In this document: positions 42,985-51,235 of the stretch, piece after piece
Layout: every line of letters starts with the position of its first letter
Position numbering within the stretch: the stretch's first letter is position 1
From: Eubacterium sp.
GTDB lineage: Bacteria > Bacillota > Clostridia > Lachnospirales > Lachnospiraceae
NCBI GenBank assembly: GCA_017420535.1
Contig: JAFOIV010000037.1
Location: 1 to 51,356, forward strand
Reading direction: 5' to 3'
DNA: 51,356 nt
The notes under the pieces: generated by a model
What the model was told of the DNA's origin: nothing
The model's input: only the letters and a program-made list of their open reading frames with translations
The model's database searches: none
Position numbers and translations under genes: made by a program

Positions 42985-43890
42985 ATGGCTAAGAAAGAAA
43001 GTAATGTTTCAACTGTAAGACAGTCCAAACATGCCGGGATTCTTACATTCTTTTTCGCTATAGTTTCAGTGATCTGGCTTCTTCCTATGTTTCTTGTGGC
43101 GCTGAATTCATTTAAGAAAAAAGCATACATTTTCTCAAATCCATATGGAATCAGTTCTAAGAAACTGTCAGATGGCTTTGCTGCATGGAAAACCGGAATA
43201 AACAGAGTAATGGTTGGATTCCTCAACTATAAAAATGCCATTAAGAAAACAGATTTCTTCAAGGCTTTTGGTTATTCCTTATTTATCACTATTGCCTCAG
43301 TGCTCCTTATAATCCTTTGTACATCAATGTGTGCATGGTTTATCGTAAGAGTACACGGTAAAATCACAATGATGATTTATTATTTATGTATATTTGCCAT
43401 GGTAGTTCCATTTCAGATGGTAATGTTCACATTGTCAAAGTTTGCAAATATGCTTCATCTTGGAAATCCTGTGGGTATAGTAGTGGTATATCTAGGATTC
43501 GGGGCCAGTACCTGTGTGTTTATGTTTACGGGATTTGTTAAAGCAATCCCTGTAGAGATAGAGGAAGCTGCACTTATAGATGGATGTAATCCATTGCAGA
43601 CATATTTCCTTGTGGTTTTCCCAATGATGAAACCAACAACAGTTACTGTTGCTATTCTTCAGGCAATGTGGGTATGGAACGATTATCTCCTTCCATGTCT
43701 CGTACTTAATATCAATAAATACAGGACAATACCTATTGCTATTCAGTTTTTGAAACAGAGTCACGGGCAGCTGGACTGGGGGGCTATGATGGCTGCGCTT
43801 GTGCTTGCAATTTTACCAATAGTAATATTCTATATAGCAGGTCAGAAATATATTATTGAAGGCGTGCTGACTGGTGCTGTAAAGGGTTAA
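42985..43890 (+). CDS. Maltodextrin ABC transporter permease, MalG type
   Basis: Second permease, 301 residues. Basic N-terminal tail, six membrane segments, EAA loop EEAALIDGCNPLQTYFLVVFP, and the usual C-terminal IIEGVLTGAVKG. A loop insertion of about 50 residues follows the first membrane segment (SNPYGISSKKLSDGFAAWK region), longer than in the permease at 19085. It is followed by malQ2 after 47 bases. Confidence 0.92.
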   Translation: MAKKESNVSTVRQSKHAGILTFFFAIVSVIWLLPMFLVALNSFKKKAYIFSNPYGISSKKLSDGFAAWKTGINRVMVGFLNYKNAIKKTDFFKAFGYSLFITIASVLLIILCTSMCAWFIVRVHGKITMMIYYLCIFAMVVPFQMVMFTLSKFANMLHLGNPVGIVVVYLGFGASTCVFMFTGFVKAIPVEIEEAALIDGCNPLQTYFLVVFPMMKPTTVTVAILQAMWVWNDYLLPCLVLNINKYRTIPIAIQFLKQSHGQLDWGAMMAALVLAILPIVIFYIAGQKYIIEGVLTGAVKG

Positions 43891-43937
43891 ATGGTATAAT
43901 TATAATATGATTTTTAAAGAAAGGCAGGGAAAAAAGA

Positions 43938-45449
43938 ATGAGAACTAGCGGAATACTTTTCCCAATATTTAGTTTGCCATCTCCATATGGAATAGGCTGT
44001 TTTTCAAAGGAGGCATATGACTTTGTAGACTACCTTAAGGAATGTGGCCAGAGTTACTGGCAGATTCTTCCATTGGGACCAACAGGCTATGGAGATTCAC
44101 CCTACCAGAGTTTTTCAACATTTGCGGGAAATCCCTATTTTATCGATCTTACCGCTCTTATTGAAGAGGGACTTCTTACTAAGAAAGAATGTGAATCATC
44201 AGATTTAGGAAATGACGAGAAATCTATTGATTATTACAAACTTTATAAAAACAGATGGCCTTTACTGAGAAAGGCCTATGACAGGTATGATAAAGAAGGG
44301 GATTCAGAGTTCCGTAAGTTTCAGGAGGAACAGGCATATTGGCTGAAAGATTATGCCCTGTTTATGGCTGTAAAGGATAGGTTCGAGGGCGTTGAATGGC
44401 GCAAATGGGCTGATGATATCCGTTTCAGACATAAGAATGCAATGGAGTACTACCAGACAGAAGAGTATTTCAATGTGGAGTTTTATCAGTTTGTACAGTA
44501 TCTGTTTTTCAAACAGTGGTACAAGCTTAAGGCGTATGCAAATCAGCAGGGAATAAAAATAATCGGAGATATTCCTATTTACGTATCACCGGACTCATCT
44601 GATGCCTGGGCAAATCCGGAATTATTCCAGATGGATAACGAAGGTAATTTCGCCAGAGTTGCTGGATGTCCACCGGATGGTTTTGCGGCTGAAGGTCAGC
44701 TTTGGGGTAATCCTTTATACAGATGGGATTATCATAGACAGACAGGATATGACTGGTGGGTAAGGAGACTTGCTGCCTGTTACAATATGTATGATGGTGT
44801 AAGAATAGACCATTTCAGAGGATTTGACGAATATTATTCAATCCCGGCTGGAGATAAGAATGCAGTAAATGGTGTCTGGGTAAAGGGACCAGGTATTGAT
44901 CTCTTTAATACTATCAAATACAGATTAGGCGACGATAAGATGATCATTGCTGAGGATCTGGGTTATATGACAGAGACCGTTAAAAAACTTGTTGATGACA
45001 CTGGATATCCAGGAATGAAGGTAATTGAATTTGCCTTTGATGAAAGAGATTCATCGGGACCTGTTGCTTATCTTCCACACAATTATATAGAAAATTGTGC
45101 TGCTTACACAGGAACACATGATAATGAAACTCTTGCTCAATGGATTGCAGGTATTTCTAAACGTGAATTATCAAAAGTAAAGAAATATATTGGCATTGAA
45201 ACAGATGATTATGATGCGATCTGCGATGGCCTTATCAGAGTACTTCAGATGAGTGTTGCAAAATATTGTATAATTCCACTGCAGGATTATCTTAAACTTG
45301 GTAAAGAAGCAAGAATCAATACACCTTCAACCCAGGGAGGAAATTGGGTATGGAGAATTGATAAAAAATATTTTACTAAGAAAAATGCAAAATATATTAG
45401 AGATTTTGCTGAAACATATGGCAGAATCAAGGTGGAAGAGAAACTTTAA
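43938..45449 (+). CDS. malQ: 4-alpha-glucanotransferase (amylomaltase), copy 2
   Basis: GH77 enzyme of 503 residues, clearly related to copy 1 but diverged throughout. Motifs: FSLPSPYGIGCFS, GPTGYGDSPYQSFSTFAGNPYFID, DGVRIDHFRGFDEYY (nucleophile Asp), MIIAEDLGYMTETV (acid/base Glu) and GTHDNETLAQW. Unlike copy 1 it has no Lys-rich tail. It follows the maltodextrin permeases, so it probably processes freshly imported dextrins while copy 1 works with glgP; this division is inference. Confidence 0.95.
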   Translation: MRTSGILFPIFSLPSPYGIGCFSKEAYDFVDYLKECGQSYWQILPLGPTGYGDSPYQSFSTFAGNPYFIDLTALIEEGLLTKKECESSDLGNDEKSIDYYKLYKNRWPLLRKAYDRYDKEGDSEFRKFQEEQAYWLKDYALFMAVKDRFEGVEWRKWADDIRFRHKNAMEYYQTEEYFNVEFYQFVQYLFFKQWYKLKAYANQQGIKIIGDIPIYVSPDSSDAWANPELFQMDNEGNFARVAGCPPDGFAAEGQLWGNPLYRWDYHRQTGYDWWVRRLAACYNMYDGVRIDHFRGFDEYYSIPAGDKNAVNGVWVKGPGIDLFNTIKYRLGDDKMIIAEDLGYMTETVKKLVDDTGYPGMKVIEFAFDERDSSGPVAYLPHNYIENCAAYTGTHDNETLAQWIAGISKRELSKVKKYIGIETDDYDAICDGLIRVLQMSVAKYCIIPLQDYLKLGKEARINTPSTQGGNWVWRIDKKYFTKKNAKYIRDFAETYGRIKVEEKL

Positions 45450-45455
45450 TGATTT

Positions 45456-45485
45456 ACGGATATATCTAAGGATATATCCGTATTT
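45456..45485 (+). terminator. Intrinsic terminator after malQ2
   Basis: ACGGATATATC (45456-45466) pairs perfectly with 45471-45481 around a TAAG loop. The T-run (ATTTTATT) is weak. Confidence 0.7.
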
Positions 45486-45535
45486 TATTGAAAACAATAA
45501 TGTGAAAAATTCCACATATTCCATTAGTTTTTTAA

Positions 45536-45580
45536 TTGACAGATTGTAAATTGGTAACGTATAATTATTTCCGGTAACGT
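45536..45580 (+). promoter_or_regulatory. Autoregulated promoter of the LacI-family regulator
   Basis: TTGACA (45536-45541), 18 bases, TATAAT (45560-45565): a consensus promoter. Two copies of GGTAACGT (45553-45560 and 45573-45580) lie exactly 20 bases apart, one abutting the -10 and one just past it. This suits a dimer pair bound on one face of the DNA and blocking the promoter. Confidence 0.65.
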
Positions 45581-45640
45581 TTTTTTGTAGCATTTTTGCA
45601 CAAAAAGATAGAGGGAAATTTTAAAAAAAAGGGTAAAGTA

Positions 45641-46699
45641 ATGGCTTCGATTACGATCAAAGATGTAGCACGTCTTAGTGGCTACAGTATCAGTACGGTT
45701 TCGAGAGCACTTAACGATCACAGGGATATAAGCCCTGAAACAAAGGAAAAAATCCAGAAGGTAATCAAAGAATATGGATATATTCCTAATAACAGTGCAA
45801 GAAATCTTAAGAAAAAAGATTCAAATACTATATCAATAATTGTAAAGGGTATATCAAATCCATTTTTCCAGGATATGTATACTATGTTTGAGCACAGCCA
45901 GCAGATGAAGAATTATACGCTTTCACTGACTCAGGTTTCTGAAGATGAGAGTGAGATATTTGCGGCTATAGAGGCTGAAAAAGAGAAAAAGCTTTGCGGT
46001 GTCATTTTCTTCGGAGGTTATTTCGATGAAAAGGCCAGAGACTACTTAAAGAGGATAAATGTTCCTTATGTTCTCTGCACAGCCAAAATGGACGGGGATG
46101 CAGATCCTGCTACATATACCGAGGTTGGTATCGATGACGAATTAGAAAGCTATAAGGTAGTTAAATATCTTACAGAGCTGGGGCATAAAAGAATTGCTAT
46201 CATCGGCGGTAAGAAAACTGACAGAAATATCGGAAGATACAGACTTCAGGGTTACTATAAGGCTTTAAAGGATGCCGGTATCACTCCAGATGAAAGTCTT
46301 GTTTTCTACATGGATGATAATTATCCAGAGCATACACCTGAAAATGGTTATGCTGTAATGAACGCAATGCTTGACAGCGGTGTGGATTTCAGCGCTGTAT
46401 ATGTTATCTCAGATAACACAGCATATGGCGCATGTAAGGCAATGCTTGACAGAGGACTCAAGATTCCAGAGGATTATTCTCTTGCTTCCTTCGATGGACT
46501 TGAAATGTCAAAGTACTATCATCCATCACTTACAACCATGAAACAGCCTTGCCAGAGAATGGTAGATGAAGTTGTAAAACAGCTCCTTGTACTTTTAAAT
46601 GCAGAAGACGGGGAAGAGGTTCAGCATGTTCATAAGATTTTCCCTGCTAAACTAATCATAGGGCAGTCAACAGCTCCATATAAGCCTAAGAAAAAATAA
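45641..46699 (+). CDS. LacI-family transcriptional regulator, probable MalR
   Basis: DNA-binding regulator of 352 residues. Helix-turn-helix ITIKDVARLSGYSISTVSRALNDHRDI split at STVSRALN, hinge helix NNSARNLKKK, then a periplasmic-binding-like ligand domain (SIIVKGISNPFFQDMYTMF, HKRIAIIGGKKTDRN, YVISDNTAYGACKAM, LASFDGLEMSKYYHPSLTTM). The frame begins at 45596, but ATG 45641 is the family start. Its place after the maltodextrin genes and the shared CG-centred sites suggest it represses malQ1, the importer and itself. Maltose or a maltodextrin is the likely inducer. Confidence 0.9.
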   Translation: MASITIKDVARLSGYSISTVSRALNDHRDISPETKEKIQKVIKEYGYIPNNSARNLKKKDSNTISIIVKGISNPFFQDMYTMFEHSQQMKNYTLSLTQVSEDESEIFAAIEAEKEKKLCGVIFFGGYFDEKARDYLKRINVPYVLCTAKMDGDADPATYTEVGIDDELESYKVVKYLTELGHKRIAIIGGKKTDRNIGRYRLQGYYKALKDAGITPDESLVFYMDDNYPEHTPENGYAVMNAMLDSGVDFSAVYVISDNTAYGACKAMLDRGLKIPEDYSLASFDGLEMSKYYHPSLTTMKQPCQRMVDEVVKQLLVLLNAEDGEEVQHVHKIFPAKLIIGQSTAPYKPKKK

Positions 46700-46745
46700 T
46701 TAGGTGTGTGAATACGGACGCGCACAATTGTATAGATGTTCAAGT

Positions 46746-46790
46746 AAATCCCTCCAGCGGGCTAAAAATGCCCTTTGGAGGGATTTCTTT
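46746..46790 (+). terminator. Intrinsic terminator after the LacI-family regulator
   Basis: AAATCCCTCCA (46746-46756) pairs with TGGAGGGATTT (46776-46786), with an inner GGGC/GCCC stem, followed by CTTTC. The stretch 46791-46917 beyond it holds nothing recognisable. Confidence 0.82.
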
Positions 46791-46917
46791 CGCGTCTTTT
46801 ATTTTATTTTGGCTGGGGACGGATACTTTATGATATTGATTCTTTTTCTGAAATTAATATTTCGGATGAGTAAAGGATCAACCTGAGATGTAATCTTTCG
46901 GCGGAGTGAAGTCCTTA

Positions 46918-47209
46918 AGATATATGCTTTTCATACAATGCTACTCAGAGTAAATATTCTCCCCTCATCTCACGGTAAAGCTGAAGGAGGTATGTTTATC
47001 TGAGCGAATAAGCGCAGCTCTTAGATTGCCCCGAGTCGAATAGGTACCTGAGGGCGCGCAGCTTGCTGCGACGACGGAAGGTACCGTTAAGTGAGACGAC
47101 GGGAGAAGCTTAGAAGCGGAGGCGACCAGCGAAGAAAACATACCCTCCTTTAGCCAGTGAGATGAGGGGAGAATCATAAACGAGTCTCACCGTATGAAAC
47201 CCTATATCT
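46918..47209. repeat. Large nested inverted repeat between convergent genes
   Basis: Four arms pair in order: 46918-46924 with 47203-47209 (AGATATA), 46929-46936 with 47192-47199 (TTTCATAC), a perfect 18-bp arm ATTCTCCCCTCATCTCAC (46956-46973) with its complement (47156-47173), and AAGGAGGTATGTTT with AAACATACCCTCCTT (one bulge). The centre (46995-47130) is GC-rich and holds two GGTACC sites and GCAGC/GCTGC hairpins. It has no credible gene. A MITE-like mobile element or a large structured RNA are both possible. The outermost right arm touches the 3' end of the GH42 gene. Confidence 0.75.
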
Positions 47210-49232
47210 CAGAAAGTATTATGAGGTTCCATGGATCGATCTTTAGGATATCGCCAGGACGCACTATTTCATTGCCGTCCAGAGGAAGAACATGGTTGTT
47301 GTTCAGAAGCACTTTTTCATTGCTGGCTTCGTGGCAGTATTCTTCTGCGTGGCTGGAATAGTTGAAGATATAACGGATCTTCTTTAAGTTTTGTCCCAGA
47401 CCCTCTTTTACTATTACTGGGAAATGTTCCTTCTTAAGATGGATATTGATCTTTTCTTCCCTGATAACTCTTCTTATCAGCATTTCTAATTCTTTTTCTT
47501 CAAAGAAACATCCAAGGTAAGTCACGGAACCTAAAGTGTTTTTCTTATGGGTGATGGCGGCATAATTTTTCCAGAATGGGTTGTCGTAACGGGCCCAGAC
47601 TTCAGCGTCGGATGGGATCAGTAATTCAATCCATTTTGACAAGCTGGCTTTTGTTTCTTCTCCAGAGCTGTTTTTTATAAGGAGGCCAGTGTTTTTTGGA
47701 TAAGTAAAATCTGAATAGCTGGCACCGATCAGGTCTGTCATCATAAATGGCTGGTCGCCGTCATAAATCTTTAATTCCTCATCGGAGAAACAAGATTTAA
47801 AACCAAGGATCAAATGACCGCCGGATAAAACATAGGCTCTTAATTTTTCGATGGTTTCCTTTGTTGCACTGTAGAGCGCAGGGATGAAGAGAAGTTTGTA
47901 TTCTGAAAAATCGCTGTCTTTATAAATGATGTCGGTTTCAAGATTCATTTTATAGCAGGTGTCATGCATCCATCTAAAAATCTGGTTATAGTTAAGCCCC
48001 GAATTTATTGGGAATTCATCTAGTCCTGTAAGGCTTCGCTGATCTAAAAGGATTGCGGCGTCGGCCTTCTTTGTAAGATGTAGCAGGTGCTGTTTTAAGA
48101 TATTCATCTCCCCTGCATATTCTTTAATCTCATAATATTCTCTGTTTGGTTTAAGGTCATGAGAAAGAATGCCCTTCCAATATGATTCTATGGCGTTATG
48201 GATGGAATGCCAGTGCCAGTACATTATGGAATCAGCACCTGAAGACAGGTGGCTGTAGGCCTGAAGGCGGATCTGTCCTGGGTAAGGAAGCCACTGGGTA
48301 AGCCCCTGGCAGGCGGTTTCTAAAACCAGATAGTTGTCTTTCTTCAGGGATCTTGCTATGGCGCCACCAAAATCAATTTCAATGCCAGTAAGATCCTCAT
48401 TGGATTTATGATAAATGTCACAGCCGGCAATATCCATGCATTCGGCGGCTTCTGGCTGATCTACCAGAGGTTGAAGTCCGACGGAATGATCATCCCAGGC
48501 ATAATCAAAGTTGTGAGTTATAAACTGGTCGGGACGCATGTATTCTCTTACGATTGAGGCAAGAAAAGATAAAAAGTCTGTGATCACCTCTCTAAGGAAT
48601 TTTTTATAGGCGGCTGAGAGACTGCCATTTATTGTTCCTCTGATATCAGGAAAATCATCCCAGTTATCTACACGGTTGCTCCAGTAATCCAGGCCGAATT
48701 CGTGGTTGAATTCATTTATGTCAGGATATTTTTTCTTTAAGTATTCAACAAATAGCTTTTGGGTTCCTGGGTTTGCGGCATCTGCGGCCCTTGTTTCATT
48801 ATCCAGCTGGAAGCCTATGACACATTTATAATTCTTTTGCTCTTCCATAAGGCGCTGGGTGATACGCTGGCAGTATTTTCTAAAGACTGGATTTGTAAGG
48901 TCGAAATGCTGCCTTCCTCCATAGATTTCCTGACCGTGTTTTGTTATGGCCATGATATCCGGATATTTTTTAATGAGCCAGGATGGAACGGCGTAAGTAG
49001 GGGTTCCGATAATAACATTAAGATCGTATTTTTCTGCCATGGAAAGAACATGGTGTAGTTTTGAGAAATCAAAGGTATTGTCCTGAGGTTCCCAGGTGCT
49101 CCAGGTGGACTCAGCAATCCTTATGGTATTTATTCCTGCTTCTTTCATGAGCTGCATATCTTTCTCCACACGCTCATAAGGCATATATTCTGTGTAGTAA
49201 GCGGCTCCGATAAGAAGATCTTTTACTTTCAT
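47202..49232 (-). CDS. GH42 beta-galactosidase
   Basis: Cytoplasmic beta-galactosidase of 676 residues. The TIM-barrel domain has IGAAYYTEYMPYERVEKDMQLMKEAG split as YYTEYMPYERVEKD, then IRIAESTWSTWEP, acid/base Glu146 in GFQLDNETR and nucleophile Glu305 in YLVLETACQG. A trimerisation domain (LFIPALYSATKETIEKLRAY, GGHLILGFKS) and a C-terminal beta domain follow. GH42 enzymes act on short galactosides from plant or host glycans more than on lactose. AAGGAGG precedes the ATG. It diverges from a LacI-family regulator whose operator lies in the shared region. No signal peptide, so its substrate is imported. Confidence 0.95.
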   Translation of the reverse strand: MKVKDLLIGAAYYTEYMPYERVEKDMQLMKEAGINTIRIAESTWSTWEPQDNTFDFSKLHHVLSMAEKYDLNVIIGTPTYAVPSWLIKKYPDIMAITKHGQEIYGGRQHFDLTNPVFRKYCQRITQRLMEEQKNYKCVIGFQLDNETRAADAANPGTQKLFVEYLKKKYPDINEFNHEFGLDYWSNRVDNWDDFPDIRGTINGSLSAAYKKFLREVITDFLSFLASIVREYMRPDQFITHNFDYAWDDHSVGLQPLVDQPEAAECMDIAGCDIYHKSNEDLTGIEIDFGGAIARSLKKDNYLVLETACQGLTQWLPYPGQIRLQAYSHLSSGADSIMYWHWHSIHNAIESYWKGILSHDLKPNREYYEIKEYAGEMNILKQHLLHLTKKADAAILLDQRSLTGLDEFPINSGLNYNQIFRWMHDTCYKMNLETDIIYKDSDFSEYKLLFIPALYSATKETIEKLRAYVLSGGHLILGFKSCFSDEELKIYDGDQPFMMTDLIGASYSDFTYPKNTGLLIKNSSGEETKASLSKWIELLIPSDAEVWARYDNPFWKNYAAITHKKNTLGSVTYLGCFFEEKELEMLIRRVIREEKINIHLKKEHFPVIVKEGLGQNLKKIRYIFNYSSHAEEYCHEASNEKVLLNNNHVLPLDGNEIVRPGDILKIDPWNLIILSEI

Positions 49233-49273
49233 TTGATCTGCCTCCTTTTCATATTTGTTTTTATATTATAATG

Positions 49274-49338
49274 TTTAGTTTCCTAAATTATATAAGGCGC
49301 AAAGACCTTTTGTGTATTTTTATGTACAAAAGTTGCGC
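49274..49338. promoter_or_regulatory. Inverted repeats in the GH42/regulator divergent region
   Basis: TTTAG (49274-49278) and CTAAA (49283-49287) form a small palindrome next to a minus-strand TATAAT (49265-49270), a likely -10 of the GH42 gene. Further on, GCGCAA plus CTTTTGT (49297-49313) is mirrored by ACAAAAG plus TTGCGC (49326-49338). These could be operator sites or a leader hairpin. Confidence 0.45.
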
Positions 49339-49412
49339 AGAATAAATGCGCGAATTTGAAGGGATTAGAGACGTTTAAGCTTGAAAAACGTAACACTTTT
49401 GTAAAGATAAAC

Positions 49413-49462
49413 TTGACATTTCTAGTAATAATTGCTATATTTCAAATGACAACCGATTGCGC
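49413..49462 (+). promoter_or_regulatory. Promoter and operator of the second LacI-family regulator
   Basis: TTGACA (49413-49418), 17 bases, TATATT (49436-49441), then ACAACCGATTGCGC (49449-49462) containing the near-palindrome CAACCGATTG. The same 14 bases recur at 51119-51132, also just past a promoter. Confidence 0.72.
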
Positions 49463-49519
49463 ATAATATACCATACTGGGATTGAAATGTAAAGCTAAAA
49501 GGGGTTTGGGGAAACAAGC

Positions 49520-50551
49520 ATGAGTGAAGAAAAAAATACAGTTCAATTTAAAGAGGAAACCTCAAAGATAACCATATCTGATGTGGCTGATGCTTTAGGA
49601 ATTTCAAAGACTACTGTATCGAGAGCCATTTCCGGTAAGGGTAGGATTGGTGAAGCCACAAGGCAGAGAGTTCTTGATTATATTTCAAAGAATCATTATA
49701 GACCAAGCATTATAGCTAAGGGTCTTGCCAATTCGAAGACATACAATATTGGATGGATAATTCCTGGAGATTCATCATCTTCAGATCTGCCATTCTTTCA
49801 GAGATGTATGATGGGGGTCAGTGAAGTTGCAGCAACGGAAAACTATGATCTGTTAATGACCATGGTGTTTAGTAAGGATATATCACAGCTTGAAAGAGTT
49901 GTAAGAAATAGAAAAGTTGATGGGATTGTAGTTGGAAGAACTCTTATGGATGATCCAACTGTAGCATTTCTTAAGAAAAATGATATTCCATTTGTGGTTA
50001 TAGGAAGCAGTAATGATAACTCAGTTGTTCAGGTTGATAATGATCACGTAAATGCCTGTCGTGAGATTACATCAATCCTTCTTATGAAGGGCGTTAAGAA
50101 GCCTGTTCTGATTGGAGGCAGTGAGAATCATATCGTTAACAGAAACCGTAAAAATGGATATATTTTAGGACTTGAGAGTCAGGGAATGCATCCATCAGAT
50201 GATCTGATCTATATGAATATGGATACAGATGTGATGATAGAAAGGGCAGTTGATGAAGCTGTCAGTAACAAGGCTGACTGCATTTTCTGTATGGATGACA
50301 GAATCTGTGCAACAGTACTTGCAAAATTAAGAGAAGATGGAATTGAGATACCTGGACAGATTAAGGTTGCTTCGTTCTATAACAGCAAACTCCTTCAGTC
50401 AAACCAGCCTCAGATCACAACGCTTCAGTATGATCCAAAAGAACTTGGAGCTGTTGCCTGCAAGACTTTATTTGATTATATGGCTGGTAAAGAGATACAA
50501 CGCAAAGTATATCTTGGCTATGAAGTAGTACTTAAGGGTTCTACAAAATAG
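49520..50551 (+). CDS. LacI-family transcriptional regulator, probable galactoside regulator
   Basis: DNA-binding regulator of 343 residues. Helix-turn-helix ITISDVADALGISKTTVSRAI split at GISKTTVSRAI, hinge helix PSIIAKGLANSKTYNIG, then a ligand domain with SSSDLPFFQRCMMGVSEVA, VDGIVVGRTLMDD, KKPVLIGGSENH and ADCIFCMDDRICATVLAKL. It diverges from the GH42 gene and precedes a sugar-binding lipoprotein gene; the same operator sits at its own promoter and at that gene. Autoregulation and control of galactoside uptake are the natural reading, though unproven. Confidence 0.9.
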   Translation: MSEEKNTVQFKEETSKITISDVADALGISKTTVSRAISGKGRIGEATRQRVLDYISKNHYRPSIIAKGLANSKTYNIGWIIPGDSSSSDLPFFQRCMMGVSEVAATENYDLLMTMVFSKDISQLERVVRNRKVDGIVVGRTLMDDPTVAFLKKNDIPFVVIGSSNDNSVVQVDNDHVNACREITSILLMKGVKKPVLIGGSENHIVNRNRKNGYILGLESQGMHPSDDLIYMNMDTDVMIERAVDEAVSNKADCIFCMDDRICATVLAKLREDGIEIPGQIKVASFYNSKLLQSNQPQITTLQYDPKELGAVACKTLFDYMAGKEIQRKVYLGYEVVLKGSTK

Positions 50552-50593
50552 CTAAAGATTTACATATAACCCCCTTTTTAATATAATGAGCTT

Positions 50594-50651
50594 GAAAGAC
50601 TTCATTGCAGAATTTACCGTTTTTGTTCTGCAATGGAGTCTTTCTTTTTTT
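50594..50651 (+). terminator. Intrinsic terminator after the second LacI-family regulator
   Basis: A 19-bp stem pairs 50594-50612 with 50626-50644 (one G-U pair) and is followed by a long T-run. Confidence 0.93.
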
Positions 50652-51079
50652 GGTTAGAAGTCAGTTTAAACGTTTTTTTAGACATATTTACCTAAAAACA
50701 ACGGAAAAATGCCTGTTTAAAGTATGTAATAAATATGACCGGACGGTCAATAAAGGCAGATAAATGACATCGGGAGAGCATAAATTTGATATTTTTTTAT
50801 TGTGTATTTTTGCTATAAAACATGCATTTTAGACCAGGGGCAATTGGTAAAAACCGCGTAAAATCGCCCATTTTACTTGATTCGACAATTTTACCAATGA
50901 TAGGTGCCGGATACTTGACAATTATGTTAAATATGTGCTAAAATTCGTGAAAACGGTACCAATAACGGTGCCAGTTTTACCAAATATTATTGTTTATTAG
51001 CGTTTAAACGTTTTTTCAAGTGAAATTATGGTTGTGAAAATGCACAAAAATAAATTTCCGGGGGAGAGAAAACTAGCTA
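50652..51079 (+). promoter_or_regulatory. Long regulatory region before the last binding-protein gene
   Basis: No gene is seen. Contents: GTTTAAACGTTTTTT twice (50664-50678, 51002-51016); a perfect-armed palindrome TGACCGGACGGTCA (50736-50749), the form bound by TetR-family regulators; ATTGGTAAAA (50843-50852) inverted at TTTTACCAAT (50889-50898) and repeated as TTTTACCAAA (50975-50984); ACGGT(A/G)CCA twice (near 50954 and 50965); and an upstream promoter TTGACA (50915-50920), 18 bases, TAAAAT (50939-50944) with an extended TG. Confidence 0.6.
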
Positions 51080-51132
51080 TTGACAACAAAAACTGTCTTT
51101 GATATCATCAAAAACAGAACAACCGATTGCGC
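51080..51132 (+). promoter_or_regulatory. Downstream promoter and operator of the last binding-protein gene
   Basis: TTGACA (51080-51085), 17 bases, TATCAT (51103-51108), then the operator ACAACCGATTGCGC (51119-51132), identical to that at 49449-49462. The arrangement promoter then operator is the same in both places. Confidence 0.72.
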
Positions 51133-51235
51133 GTACGGCTAGGGAACCTATTTATGATTGTTTATGATGGAAATCAACCCATTTCATCATTTAACAATAA
51201 ATATTGTTCAAAACATTATTATGGAGGAAATGTTA

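Noticed and set aside
46704-46886. 60-codon open frame after the LacI-family regulator
   Set aside because: It spans the regulator's terminator and has no ribosome site.
46965-47177. Open frame on the minus strand inside the large inverted repeat
   Set aside because: It is a by-product of the repeat arms and has no ribosome site or recognisable protein.
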